The notes: a model not told the origin generated them from the sequence alone. Positions 31,814 through 42,098 are shown, counted from the first letter of the stretch. The stretch: 64,000 bases of DNA from Paramacrobiotus metropolitanus (GCF_019649055.1 NW_026570318.1:1-64000); one strand, 5' to 3'. Program-made: numbers and translations.

Positions 31814-34274
31814 CCTCACCGAAATGATGAGGCAAATGGACGAGATGGACACGGAAACACGGTGTCTAAGGGAGGAGAAGAAACACCTGGAACAAAGCCA
31901 GGTCGAACTTCTTTCATACCGGGAACAAAGCCGGGTGGAACCCCCCTCATACCGAACGTCCATGGTACAGGACCAACAACAGTCGCGAACAATAAGCGAC
32001 ATCCTGTGGGGAAACAACCCAGCCCAAGAGCTAGCGAAGAAGGAGAACAACACCTCCTACTTCGTTGGAGTCTTGACCGCCGACCCAAGTGTGGGGACAA
32101 TCCCACAACCACCACCCGTACCAAGTGCTCCGGAACCGGAACACAATACGTCGACCGCGGCACCACGAGTACCAACGTCGAATGTGGCGACAACGACGTC
32201 GGCCGGTGCATACACTAGCACTTCGTACGCGACGCGCACAACAATGTACGCGCCGGTACCTAACGCCAGAGGAGACCGGACAACGGACGCCGAACGTCTC
32301 CCAGCCCAGCCACTAAGACTTGGCATGGAAGCATACCGTCCACCACGGACGAACTCTAACCCAAACTTCCTCCGCCAGAATCCGCAGTTCGACTTTGAAC
32401 GCGGACGAGCTCGGTCATTCAACGTGGATGACCAGCGCCAGAACGGACAGAACGGGGAAGATAGCTCCGACCAACAAGGTCGAGCGCCTCCGAACCGACC
32501 TACACAAGGTCGGATGCCGGTTCAGGGAACACAGCCCAACCGGTATGGAAGAGTCTACGACCAACCGAGTGGATTCTATCCGCAGGCGCCGAGACAAAAT
32601 CGAGCGCCCCCTCCACAACAGTATGGAGGACAATCACAACAGCCTCGTTACGATGACCAGGCTCAAGCGCCGCATCCGCAACAGGACGGATACGACGATC
32701 AGTATGAACCAGCTCACCACCAGCAGGTATATGGGGACCAACAAGGTCATATGCCATATGCCAACCTGCCACCTGCCCCGGCCGTACAACAGGCTGAGCT
32801 GCTGGCACAACTGATCCCTCCGGCACAAGATCCGAAACATGTCGCGATAGTACGTGCCATTGCCCACGGACGTCGGCAACCTATGCCGTCGTTCGATGGC
32901 GACCATACCAAGCTACAGGGGTGGCTTAAACAAATTCGAAGCCTGCATCGTCAAGCCCAACAATGGTACGAGGACGATCAGACTTTTATGGCTGACTTGG
33001 TGGCCCAACTAGACGGCCAGGCGGAACACTGGCATACTCTCGAAGCCGCCGGAGAACCACTCGGCGGATGGCCAGTCAACGTATGGCTGACCAAATTCGA
33101 GCAGCAATTCGCCGACAAAAACAAAGAGGTGAACATGATATCTCGGATAAACAAACGGATATTTCGCTTTGGCGAAGAAACGCCCGAGCAGTATTACGAT
33201 GCCATGATGTTCATGAAGTCCCAAGTCCCCACGATGACCGACCAGATGATACTATATCATCTTAAGGAGAACATCCATGAACCTAAACTACGGGAAGCCC
33301 TGGAAATCAAGATGCCGGCGACGCCAATCGAGCTCCGCGACTACTTACGGAGCTTCGTCAACGGCAAGGAAATGTACGAGGTGCGCAAACAACGCGACGG
33401 CGACTATGCCAGAGTTCGGGCGGCAACACCTACGCCTGTCCCAGCTCCACCTCCGGCGATACCGCAACAGACCGGATATCAGCCACATATGATGCCGGGA
33501 TACCAAACTCCGACGGCACAGTACGGACAACTAAGTCCGGCGCCGACGCCACCGGTGCAACAGGCACCAGTCCAGCAACAGACCTGGGCAGGCGCGGCAG
33601 CAGCAAATCTGAATCCCCCGGCACCTGGAGTTGGAGCCCCCGTTAACAATTACGGCGGCCCAGGTTACAGCTCGGGCGTTAACCAAAACAACACAGGTTT
33701 TGGTTACGGACAGAACTTTAACCAGGGATACTCCGCATACGGACAGTATCCTCCACAAGGATACGGCGGCGGAGGCTATGGTCGCGGCAGAGGACGCGGC
33801 GGCGGGAATCGCGGCCGTGGGAACTTCCCTAACCGCGGCGGAGGCGGCGGCCCACAAGGCAACCGACCCCCCCAAGCACAACAAAGTGCTCGGCAGGCGT
33901 CGACGTACGTCGACAAGATGGAGGCAGCCTTCTTCCAGTGGACGAGGGACAAGACCTTCCGATGCAGGCACTGCATGTTCAACAATCATGACGAGTCGCG
34001 CTGCATATATGGCTCGGATAACAATCCGAACCTTCGGTGGTACGACGATTGGTACCGCCGATATTCGACAAATGGCCCAGTTGGCTCGGCTAACCCCTTT
34101 TGGAAGAATGTCGTGCCACCGCCGCGCCAACGCCAACAGGCAGGAGGCTCGGGTAGCCCCGGTAACGGAAACCGGTCACCCGGCCAGGGAATGGCGGAAA
34201 CCGCAACAATAGCGGCGGGAACCAACAAGGTTCCCCGGCATACAGAGAACCGTTGCCGCCCCGCCAGTCGCTGA
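31500..34274 (+). CDS. Gag-like ORF C: coiled-coil end, capsid, RGG box, CCHC knuckle
   Basis: 924-codon frame whose first 29 codons are a shadow of ORF B. From about residue 30 to 145 it continues the coiled coil. Residues about 200-440 are Pro/Gln/Tyr-rich and probably disordered. Residues about 450-640 (PSFDGDHTKLQGWLKQI, WPVNVWLTKFEQQFADK, ETPEQYYDAMMFMKSQ) match the helical capsid region of Ty3/gypsy Gag. An RGG/GGG-rich RNA-binding stretch lies at about 755-795. A C-x2-C-x4-H-x4-C knuckle (C822, C825, H830, C835) follows, as in nucleocapsid. Near 34190 the protein-like frame moves by -1 and runs to a TGA that overlaps the ORF D start as ATGA; the annotated frame ends at 34274. Confidence 0.75.
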   Translation: MMSLSRRWNSSSPGWDVGSSMRTLGTWAFLTKKTADVDLVEANAQLADQVYGLNQVLKEEQKLRAQLEYNLNEAQKVNEAQHSRILYLEAREVELYDFGEQAARNLTEMMRQMDEMDTETRCLREEKKHLEQSQVELLSYREQSRVEPPSYRTSMVQDQQQSRTISDILWGNNPAQELAKKENNTSYFVGVLTADPSVGTIPQPPPVPSAPEPEHNTSTAAPRVPTSNVATTTSAGAYTSTSYATRTTMYAPVPNARGDRTTDAERLPAQPLRLGMEAYRPPRTNSNPNFLRQNPQFDFERGRARSFNVDDQRQNGQNGEDSSDQQGRAPPNRPTQGRMPVQGTQPNRYGRVYDQPSGFYPQAPRQNRAPPPQQYGGQSQQPRYDDQAQAPHPQQDGYDDQYEPAHHQQVYGDQQGHMPYANLPPAPAVQQAELLAQLIPPAQDPKHVAIVRAIAHGRRQPMPSFDGDHTKLQGWLKQIRSLHRQAQQWYEDDQTFMADLVAQLDGQAEHWHTLEAAGEPLGGWPVNVWLTKFEQQFADKNKEVNMISRINKRIFRFGEETPEQYYDAMMFMKSQVPTMTDQMILYHLKENIHEPKLREALEIKMPATPIELRDYLRSFVNGKEMYEVRKQRDGDYARVRAATPTPVPAPPPAIPQQTGYQPHMMPGYQTPTAQYGQLSPAPTPPVQQAPVQQQTWAGAAAANLNPPAPGVGAPVNNYGGPGYSSGVNQNNTGFGYGQNFNQGYSAYGQYPPQGYGGGGYGRGRGRGGGNRGRGNFPNRGGGGGPQGNRPPQAQQSARQASTYVDKMEAAFFQWTRDKTFRCRHCMFNNHDESRCIYGSDNNPNLRWYDDWYRRYSTNGPVGSANPFWKNVVPPPRQRQQAGGSGSPGNGNRSPGQGMAETATIAAGTNKVPRHTENRCRPASR

Positions 34275-34335
34275 ACTCGACGCCACCCAACAATGGGCCG
34301 GCTCGGAGTAACTCCCCGGGAAACGCCCAAGGTCG

Positions 34336-37300
34336 ATGAGCTCCGGTGACTCATTAGACCTCCAACATCCGACCGAACCACCGGACAAGGATAATCCCAC
34401 TAACCAGCCGCTCACTCCCCGGAACGAACCGAACTTTGATCCGTTACAAAAACGGATAGCAACGGTCCTAAACACATTAGGACTGGACTGGAGCAGTTGC
34501 ACGGAGGAAGAACTCCTCACGGCACTGTCCGCCCCCACAAAGGAGGCGACGGCCGCCCGAAAGATGGCAGCCGAACTCGGAATCTTCATCGACAACGGTG
34601 AAATCGAGATCCGGACCGGAACACAAGAAATGGCCGGTCAAAACGACCCAGCGCACCGACAAGACGCTGGAACGACAAAAGCCAAGGAAGGCCAGCAACA
34701 GATAGACACTATACTTCAGTTACTCGGACTGAACGAAAACAGTTCCGAGGAGGACTTCGCAAAAGCGATGTCGACCCCCACAAAGGAGGTAGAGACGGCT
34801 CGGAAGTTAGCCGCTCAGCTCGATGTGTACGCCAACAACGGCACCGTCGAAGCCCGGCCCGGGATGCAACAAGCACTCGAGGCAACCGACCCAGTGCCTC
34901 GACTTGGCGCTGGAACGTCGGAGGTCGGAACGCAGGAATTGCCCGACCTAAGCAGCGCAAACAATGCGACTGCGCCGTCCGTCACACAAAGTGACGTTAC
35001 ACGGCTTGGCCACGGAAGTTGGACCGGATTGCCGGTGAGGATAAACCCAACCGAGCAGCCCAGACGAGGCCCAAGACGTGGAGGACCGGGACGCCGATCC
35101 ACGCACCGGGGCAACAGAAACTTCCCCGATGTATCATCCGCCCGTACAACGGATAGATACGCTGCAACAATGGCAGCCATCGACCTCACCGAAGAATCGG
35201 AAGGAGAAGTCGAAGAATGGGAAACAGTCCCATTGGAAGCACAGGTACCCGTTTACTCTCGGCCGGGAGAAGCGGACCTCTTCCAACGAAAAGAGCAACC
35301 AGCTAGAACGGTAGCCGGTTCTCGAACATTCCTCAACCTCGACTATATGTGGTCAAAACTGAGGCCAACGGACGCCAAAGTGGAGGAATGTAAACGAACG
35401 CAGGTACAACGGTTCGGAACCGCCGAAATACCGAAGGACGGAGTCATGAACCGACCTGAGGTACAAGAAGTGGTTGAAGTCGGAGTCGAACCTACACAAG
35501 GTTCAACTCAACAGCTAACCGACCCCGGACCGGTGTCGCTAATCCCCATCAAACCAACGGTGCGGGAAGTAACCTTTGAAAAAGGAACACACAAGAAACC
35601 GAAGACAGTTCGAGCTTGGACACACGAAATCCAAGTCGGATCCACGCCCACATTGGCGATGTTGGATACCGGAGCGGAGACTTCGCTCATCGAACAACGG
35701 TTTTGCGAGAGGAATGGTTTAACGATACAACCCCTCGGACACTACACCAAAATACTCGGTGTAGGCGGACAAGTCGCTTTCATAGTGTCTCATTGCTGTA
35801 CGGTACCTGTAACAATGCAGGGCTATACTAGCCATCACACTTTCCACGTCCAGCCGACCGAAGCGGACATCCCAGTGCTACTCGGATGCGACTACCTGCA
35901 TTCGAAGTTCACCTTCATTTTGACGCCGATTCCAACCCCGGAACAGCCAGGAGGAACGGTAGTGCAGTCTATCCCGATACCAGAGGCATCGGACACGGTA
36001 GGAAACGAAGTTCGGATTAGTCGGCTTGATCACCCGGCGAACTCCACACGTAATATCTGCCGCGATTGCCGGGATACGAACCGCACTCTGCTGGAGGAAT
36101 TAGCACTCCATAACGTCATAGAGCACTATCAGAAACGGATACGCGACGGTATACTACGACCGGCTAGGACCGTACTGAAGTCTATCCCGATACCAGAGGC
36201 ACCCGCCGATGCGGAAGCCCAGAGCCGAGAGGAAGTACGACAAAAGTACCGAACTTGGTTCTCGGGAGTTCGACATTTTCTCGACCAACGGACGTCGGAA
36301 ATGGCGATCACTCTGCAACAGAACGGAGCGATAACCCCCGACCAGATACTGGAAGCACAACAAAGGTGCGAACCAGTAATCGCCCTCATAAACGATAAAG
36401 AGGACGAAGCATGGGAATGGGAAGACGAACGAATTCCGATCCATCGACAGTATATGGAATACGGACTTCCTGTCCCACGGCCTTTGGAAATGCCATGCCA
36501 AGAACTGGGCTCGCAACTTTTCGCCTACATGCAGCGAGTACGATCGCACGGAGAATCGTCGACGACTGCATTTTGGCAACGGTACGGCGAGGACACCGCT
36601 ATAACGCGACGAGTCCCCGAACCGTTACCGCCACCTATGCCGCACACTCCAACCAACGTGACGTTTGTGAGTAGCCCGGCGAGACCCCAGGAAAATGTAA
36701 TCCTGGACGAAACCGATAAACCCTATCGGTGTGCTATCTGTCAAGACAATATTGACGAGGTAGTACGAGCAATAAAGGCTCACCACGACCTAACTTGGTC
36801 GGACGACAGACCGTCGTCACCGTCGCCTCCGCAACAGGAACGGAAGGTCGATCGTTTTCGGAAGCCCCAACAGTCGAGCATCCGATGGCTGAGCAACACA
36901 AGCCCCCAGCCAACCGACCTTGAGAATCAGGACGGAGTAAGTCGACCAACCCAACCGACGGATAAGGCCGACCAAGCTGAACCGACCACACAGGTCGAAG
37001 TCGGCAACATGCCAGAAGTCGAACCTGAAAACGGATCGGAAGTCGAATTCGAAGATTACCAGTCGGACGACTCGGACATACAAAGTACGAGTGATTCGGC
37101 GGACACAGACTCCGATAACCGACCTTCGGAAGAATCCGAGGAAGAGGACGACGAAGAATTCGACCTGTCAGTCCGACACTGCAAGACGGATAAACCGAGC
37201 ATAAACGACTCGGACGATTCGTCATCGGAGGACGAAGAACCGACCTACGATGTCCGACTAACCACAGCATTGCGAACTATAGTTCACACAGAACTTATAG

Positions 37301-38061
37301 TCGAGCAACCGGAACAAACCGAACAACCTAAGCCGGTCGACTCCGAACAACAGGAGGAACTCGACCAACTTAAGGCTTTGCGGGAATTCGGAGGAGGTAA
37401 ACCGGAGGAAGACGATCTCCGACCTCCAACTATCGTCATCCAGCAGTTGTCAACCGAACAACCGACCTTGGCTAACTTAACCGACCAACAGAAGTCGGAG
37501 CATTTCAACACATGGAAGGCACGAATCGCCAAAGTCACGACGATTGAAGAGCTGAACCTGGACAACAAATGCCCAGAAGTTCACCACTTAAAGCTGGATC
37601 CTTACGTGGAGACGAAAGCGCTAGACCGACAAGTTGTCTTTAACAGCGAACGAGTCTCCCTCCCACCATGGTCAACATGTTCGATCAAAGTACGGACGGC
37701 CAAACCAATGGACCCGAGAAGAAGAATCTACTTCTCTACCCTACAGCGGGTAGTCCGACCTATCCGGCCAATTGAAGCCAAGATCGACATCCGACCTACC
37801 AACGACACGGCTTGGATAAACATCCAGAATACGACCCACCAAACGAAGGTGCTAAAGAAGGGCGTACGACTTGGTCATATGCAATATGCCGATGTCTATG
37901 AACCGGAGATCAACAATGAATTTGTCGAATGGGAACTCCCACACAAAGTGGCGAAGACTTGGCCCCCGACTAGGGAAGTGAAGCCAAAACCCCAATTCGA
38001 AGTTTTCGAGGCAACAGGAGTTCGAGCCCAACGGAAGGTCAAACTCATCCTCGAGCCGTAA
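34336..38061 (+). CDS. Protease-containing ORF D (1241 aa)
   Basis: Starts at an ATG overlapping a stop in the preceding gag-like frame (ATGA). Residues about 39-95 and 123-174 are a tandem duplication (L-x-x-L-G-L ... S-x-P-T-K-E ... A-R-K-x-A-A). A retroviral-type aspartic protease occupies about 430-535: catalytic LDTGAE (D444), then VLLGCDYL as the second conserved block. A putative zinc site C-x2-C-x13-H-H sits at about 799-817. A highly acidic Asp/Ser/Glu region covers about 880-1010. The C-terminal 130 residues look like a beta-rich pre-RT spacer (LKKGVRLGHMQY). The frame ends in TAA two bases before the pol ATG. The protease would cleave Gag and Pol; the acidic insert is unusual. Confidence 0.8.
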   Translation: MSSGDSLDLQHPTEPPDKDNPTNQPLTPRNEPNFDPLQKRIATVLNTLGLDWSSCTEEELLTALSAPTKEATAARKMAAELGIFIDNGEIEIRTGTQEMAGQNDPAHRQDAGTTKAKEGQQQIDTILQLLGLNENSSEEDFAKAMSTPTKEVETARKLAAQLDVYANNGTVEARPGMQQALEATDPVPRLGAGTSEVGTQELPDLSSANNATAPSVTQSDVTRLGHGSWTGLPVRINPTEQPRRGPRRGGPGRRSTHRGNRNFPDVSSARTTDRYAATMAAIDLTEESEGEVEEWETVPLEAQVPVYSRPGEADLFQRKEQPARTVAGSRTFLNLDYMWSKLRPTDAKVEECKRTQVQRFGTAEIPKDGVMNRPEVQEVVEVGVEPTQGSTQQLTDPGPVSLIPIKPTVREVTFEKGTHKKPKTVRAWTHEIQVGSTPTLAMLDTGAETSLIEQRFCERNGLTIQPLGHYTKILGVGGQVAFIVSHCCTVPVTMQGYTSHHTFHVQPTEADIPVLLGCDYLHSKFTFILTPIPTPEQPGGTVVQSIPIPEASDTVGNEVRISRLDHPANSTRNICRDCRDTNRTLLEELALHNVIEHYQKRIRDGILRPARTVLKSIPIPEAPADAEAQSREEVRQKYRTWFSGVRHFLDQRTSEMAITLQQNGAITPDQILEAQQRCEPVIALINDKEDEAWEWEDERIPIHRQYMEYGLPVPRPLEMPCQELGSQLFAYMQRVRSHGESSTTAFWQRYGEDTAITRRVPEPLPPPMPHTPTNVTFVSSPARPQENVILDETDKPYRCAICQDNIDEVVRAIKAHHDLTWSDDRPSSPSPPQQERKVDRFRKPQQSSIRWLSNTSPQPTDLENQDGVSRPTQPTDKADQAEPTTQVEVGNMPEVEPENGSEVEFEDYQSDDSDIQSTSDSADTDSDNRPSEESEEEDDEEFDLSVRHCKTDKPSINDSDDSSSEDEEPTYDVRLTTALRTIVHTELIVEQPEQTEQPKPVDSEQQEELDQLKALREFGGGKPEEDDLRPPTIVIQQLSTEQPTLANLTDQQKSEHFNTWKARIAKVTTIEELNLDNKCPEVHHLKLDPYVETKALDRQVVFNSERVSLPPWSTCSIKVRTAKPMDPRRRIYFSTLQRVVRPIRPIEAKIDIRPTNDTAWINIQNTTHQTKVLKKGVRLGHMQYADVYEPEINNEFVEWELPHKVAKTWPPTREVKPKPQFEVFEATGVRAQRKVKLILEP

Positions 38062-38063
38062 CA

Positions 38064-41000
38064 ATGGTAGAAGTCGTCCTGGACGTACCGGTATCCAAGG
38101 ACCAGAAACTTATGTACCTAGGTGAATCCGACCCCAAACGAGACGGAGTCGAATTCATGGACGGCGTAACCAAGCATGACGGGAAACGATTCACCGTCAT
38201 GGTGGCAAACCACACTCATCGGGAAGTCACCTTACGCAAAGGTGCCCCGATGGGCCGAGCTGAAGCATTTACGATGATGACGGACGACCAGAAGGTCGAA
38301 GAAGCACGAGTCAACACGGCTGAAGTTGAGCAGGAAGACGCGGAATCCCAGGAGGAGCGACGGAGAATCATCGACTCCATGAACTTCGGGAAGAACTTGA
38401 CCGACGAGCAGCTAGCCAAACTGAAGGCAGTTGCATGGGATTACCGGACCGTATTTCCGACCTCGAAGAAACCCTATGGGGACGTCAAAGGGGTAACACA
38501 TACCATTGACGTCCAGGGGGCACAGCCGATTAAGATGAACCCCACCAGGACAAGCTGGAAGGGACGGGAATTCATCCAAAAACACGTGCAGGAGATGCTC
38601 GACCAAGGAGTCATCGAACCGTCATCGGCTGCATGGAGCTTCCTCGTCGTCTTAGCCGCGAAACGGAACGGAGACGGCACGGTAGGAACACGCTTCTGCA
38701 TCAACTATATCAAGTTGAATGCCGTCACGAAGAAGAACAATTACCCACTACCGAACCCGAACGAGCTACTAGACCGATGCGCCGAAATGGAGTATTACGG
38801 CAAGGTAGACTGTCAGTCCGGCTTTTGGCAAATTCCAATGGATGAACAATCCAAGGATTACACCACCTTCGTAACACCCGAAGGAATGTGGAGATTTAAC
38901 CGTATGCCGTTTGGAGTCTGCAACGGACCAGCAACTTTCCAAATGCATATGGACAAGATCACAGCATCAGCTCGGAAGAAGGGTGTGTTCGCCTACATCG
39001 ACGACATCATCTTCTTCGGCAAAACGTTCGAAGACTTCCTTGAGGCTTTCCGAGCAACTCTCGAATGCCTCCGCGACGCTGGATTCACGGTCAAACCCTC
39101 GAAATGTGAGGTAGGAACGGACAGACTGCTGTTCCTCGGACACGTCCTCAGCAAGGACGGAGTCCAGACCGATGACGAGAAAGTGGCCTGTATTGCAGAA
39201 CAAAGCTGCCCGAGAACTGAACGGCAACTTAGGTCGTTCCTCGGACTGGCCAACTACTATCGTAAATTTATCCGAGGATACGCTCAGAAGACATCGAAAA
39301 TGTACGAGCTCCTACGGAAGGACAAAAATATCAAGCTCGATTGGACGGAAGCCCACACGGCTGAGTTCAACGACATCAAGAAAGCGCTAACAGAAGCACC
39401 CGTACTGGCAAAGTTCGACCCGACTAAAAAGACCGTCATCGAATGTGACGCAAGCGGAGCCGGACTTAGTCTACGCGGACCGGAACTCAACTATGGAGTT
39501 ACCGAATGGGAATGCTTGGCCGTGGTATGGGCCGTGCAGAAATTTAAGCACTTCATCGACCACGGACCATTTACCGTAAGGACGGATCATCGAGCATTGC
39601 AGAACCTGCTCCGATGCGAGTCGAACCGACCCGGCATCAACCCTCGACTAACGAGATGGGCACTGGCTTTACAAGGACGGGACATAACCATCGAGTATAA
39701 GCCAGGCGTTTTCTGCGACAATGCGGACGCCCTGTCGAGATGGCCACTCGAACGTAGTGACGACAAAGATCCACACGAAGAGTTGGACCAAGTCCCCAAC
39801 TTCGAGGACTTTAAGGACGAAGTCAGGGTCTGTACAATACGGACTCTTAGACGTCTGAAGGCGAACGCCTCGAAGAGAAGGAAGAAGGAAAAGGAGAACC
39901 CACCGGAAATCCCCCTTCCACCGGTTCTCCCCGGATGCAATGTCATAACTGACTGGGACGACTTGAGTACCACAGAGGTCCGAGTCATTGATATCCCAGC
40001 ACCGGAGACACCGGAACCGACCATTCGGACCGTCAACACGGCGGAGGACGACGAGTTGGAAGCCGAAGAGACGCTCCCACCTCCACCCGAACCGAATTTG
40101 GAACTTCGGAAAGCGCAGCTGCGAGATCCGCAGCTACGCAAAATCATTGACGAACTGGAGAATCCAGAGAAACTCGACCACAAGTCGAAACATCTGGAAC
40201 ACTACCAGATGGCGCAAGGAGTACTGTACCGACTGAAGACGATCAACACAAAGTTGGAACGTTGCTTCGTCGTACCACTCTTTATGCGAAATCAAATCAT
40301 CCGATCGCTCCACGACGGAAAAACCGGAAACCACTTCGGACGGGAGAAAACGATCGAAGCATTAAAGTTACGCTACTTCTGGAATCGCATGAATACCGAC
40401 GCCATCGCCTACATCGAGAAGTGCCGACAGTGCATCATGGCGAACAAGCAACGATGCCCACCACCCGGTAAACTACAAAAGACGGAAGTCGGTGAAGCCT
40501 GGTATCGCATCTATGCGGACTTCAAAGGTCCTCTTCCTCGGACGGAGACGAAGGGATACCAGTACATCGCAGTGGTAACCGACCAGCTGACGAAATTCAC
40601 TGTAGCCCGGGCAACGAAGACGAACACCGCGAGGGAATTCGAACGGTTTTTCGTCAAAGACGTCCTTTTGAAGTACGGAATGCCGACCTTCATCCACTCG
40701 GACAGAGGGACACACTTCACAGCGAAGACGTTCGCTAAGGTCGCACGGATCTTCGGCATCCAACATACACTTGGAACTGCCCATCATCCGGAAGGACAAG
40801 GACAAGTCGAACGGCAAATGCAAACGATATGGGACGGAATAAGGAAGTTCTGCGATGTAAAAGACGGACACCGATGGCACAGAGCCTTGGATTATGTCGT
40901 CTGCGGAATGAACCGAGCCGTCCATGCCGCGACTAAGTTTTCACCGTTCTACATGTTGTATGGTCGAGAAATGACCATGCCACAGGACGTAGTGGCCGGA

Positions 41001-42098
41001 ACGAATACACCGGAAACCTTTACGGATAAAGAACACTACATCCGACGGATCAAAGAACGACTTCAGCGCTCGCACGAAATTGCCCGCATCAACATTGATG
41101 AAGCATTCGAACGAAATGCCGAGCACTACAACAAGAAGAAGTCAAATCCGACCTTCAAACCGAGGGATAAGGTAACGGTGGAATTTCCGACCAAGGACCC
41201 AACTCGGAAGGAACGCTACGACGGAGTTTGGACGGTCATCAACTACGTTGGCCCAAACAACTTACTCCTTCGATGCGAAGACGGACGTGAAGATACGGTA
41301 GCCGTCGACCGAGTAAAACATTGCCGAGTCGAGACAAGTCGACCAGCAACTCGGTCAACTGGCCCAGTAGCCGACCCGACAGAAGAGAAAGCTACTCGGA
41401 AGCCAAAGCAGAAGCCGGAAGAAACCGTCGAGAAACTTTCGGATCCGACTAACGACACGAATAAAACCGAACCGACGGCGAAGAAGAAACGAGGTCGACC
41501 TCGGAAAAAACCTCCGACCGACTTCGAGACACCAGCACTGAAGGAACTTCAGAAGCAAGATGTGATAGCTGCTGACCCAGCACCGACCTCGGAAGAAGTT
41601 GCTAACGATAAAGTTCAACCGACCACCGAGCAACCGAAGAAGTCGGATGATAAGTCGGAAACGCCGGCCCAGTCAGCCAATCAACCAGTAGAGGAACCGA
41701 AGTCGGCAACAAAGCCAGCTCGGAAAAAGAGGACGGTTAATAAAACCGACTCGTCGGCACCGACCACAGAGGCCGTCGTAGCCGACTCGGCAGTCCAACC
41801 GACTAAGCCCAAACGCAAATATACCAAGCGGAAGGTTGACTCGGCACCGACCACGGAAGTCGTAGTAGCCGACCAGGCAGTCGAACCGACTAAGCCGAAA
41901 CGCAAGTATGGAACAGCTAAGAAACCGAAGCTGACGGCACAACAGATGCTGGAGGAAACTGAAGTTGCTGAAGATGAAGCCCATAAGGAAATCCTGGAAC
42001 GGATTACCGAGGGACGGGCGGACTCGGAGAAACCAGTCAAAACAACAAAACCCAAGACACCTAAAACAGCAGTCATAGCAGAACAGACTCAGTCATAG
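38064..42098 (+). CDS. pol: Pol: reverse transcriptase, RNase H, integrase, AT-hook tail (1344 aa)
   Basis: ATG lies two bases after the ORF D stop. Residues about 1-75 form a second copy of the beta-rich pre-RT spacer. RT spans about 140-400 with catalytic D249, YIDD (311-314) and LGHVLSKDG. RNase H has D462, E483, D508 and D555, but D462 and E483 are only 21 residues apart, so the strand segment normally between them is absent. Integrase has an H750/H757/C787/C790 zinc site, D819, D880 and E916 (D,D-35-E) and a C-terminal beta module at about 1034-1090. The tail is Lys/Pro/Thr-rich with an AT-hook (RGRPRK, about 1143-1148) and a tandem duplication of about 29 residues ending in KPKRKY. It copies and integrates the element. 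This copy may be RNase H defective. Confidence 0.9.
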   Translation: MVEVVLDVPVSKDQKLMYLGESDPKRDGVEFMDGVTKHDGKRFTVMVANHTHREVTLRKGAPMGRAEAFTMMTDDQKVEEARVNTAEVEQEDAESQEERRRIIDSMNFGKNLTDEQLAKLKAVAWDYRTVFPTSKKPYGDVKGVTHTIDVQGAQPIKMNPTRTSWKGREFIQKHVQEMLDQGVIEPSSAAWSFLVVLAAKRNGDGTVGTRFCINYIKLNAVTKKNNYPLPNPNELLDRCAEMEYYGKVDCQSGFWQIPMDEQSKDYTTFVTPEGMWRFNRMPFGVCNGPATFQMHMDKITASARKKGVFAYIDDIIFFGKTFEDFLEAFRATLECLRDAGFTVKPSKCEVGTDRLLFLGHVLSKDGVQTDDEKVACIAEQSCPRTERQLRSFLGLANYYRKFIRGYAQKTSKMYELLRKDKNIKLDWTEAHTAEFNDIKKALTEAPVLAKFDPTKKTVIECDASGAGLSLRGPELNYGVTEWECLAVVWAVQKFKHFIDHGPFTVRTDHRALQNLLRCESNRPGINPRLTRWALALQGRDITIEYKPGVFCDNADALSRWPLERSDDKDPHEELDQVPNFEDFKDEVRVCTIRTLRRLKANASKRRKKEKENPPEIPLPPVLPGCNVITDWDDLSTTEVRVIDIPAPETPEPTIRTVNTAEDDELEAEETLPPPPEPNLELRKAQLRDPQLRKIIDELENPEKLDHKSKHLEHYQMAQGVLYRLKTINTKLERCFVVPLFMRNQIIRSLHDGKTGNHFGREKTIEALKLRYFWNRMNTDAIAYIEKCRQCIMANKQRCPPPGKLQKTEVGEAWYRIYADFKGPLPRTETKGYQYIAVVTDQLTKFTVARATKTNTAREFERFFVKDVLLKYGMPTFIHSDRGTHFTAKTFAKVARIFGIQHTLGTAHHPEGQGQVERQMQTIWDGIRKFCDVKDGHRWHRALDYVVCGMNRAVHAATKFSPFYMLYGREMTMPQDVVAGTNTPETFTDKEHYIRRIKERLQRSHEIARINIDEAFERNAEHYNKKKSNPTFKPRDKVTVEFPTKDPTRKERYDGVWTVINYVGPNNLLLRCEDGREDTVAVDRVKHCRVETSRPATRSTGPVADPTEEKATRKPKQKPEETVEKLSDPTNDTNKTEPTAKKKRGRPRKKPPTDFETPALKELQKQDVIAADPAPTSEEVANDKVQPTTEQPKKSDDKSETPAQSANQPVEEPKSATKPARKKRTVNKTDSSAPTTEAVVADSAVQPTKPKRKYTKRKVDSAPTTEVVVADQAVEPTKPKRKYGTAKKPKLTAQQMLEETEVAEDEAHKEILERITEGRADSEKPVKTTKPKTPKTAVIAEQTQS

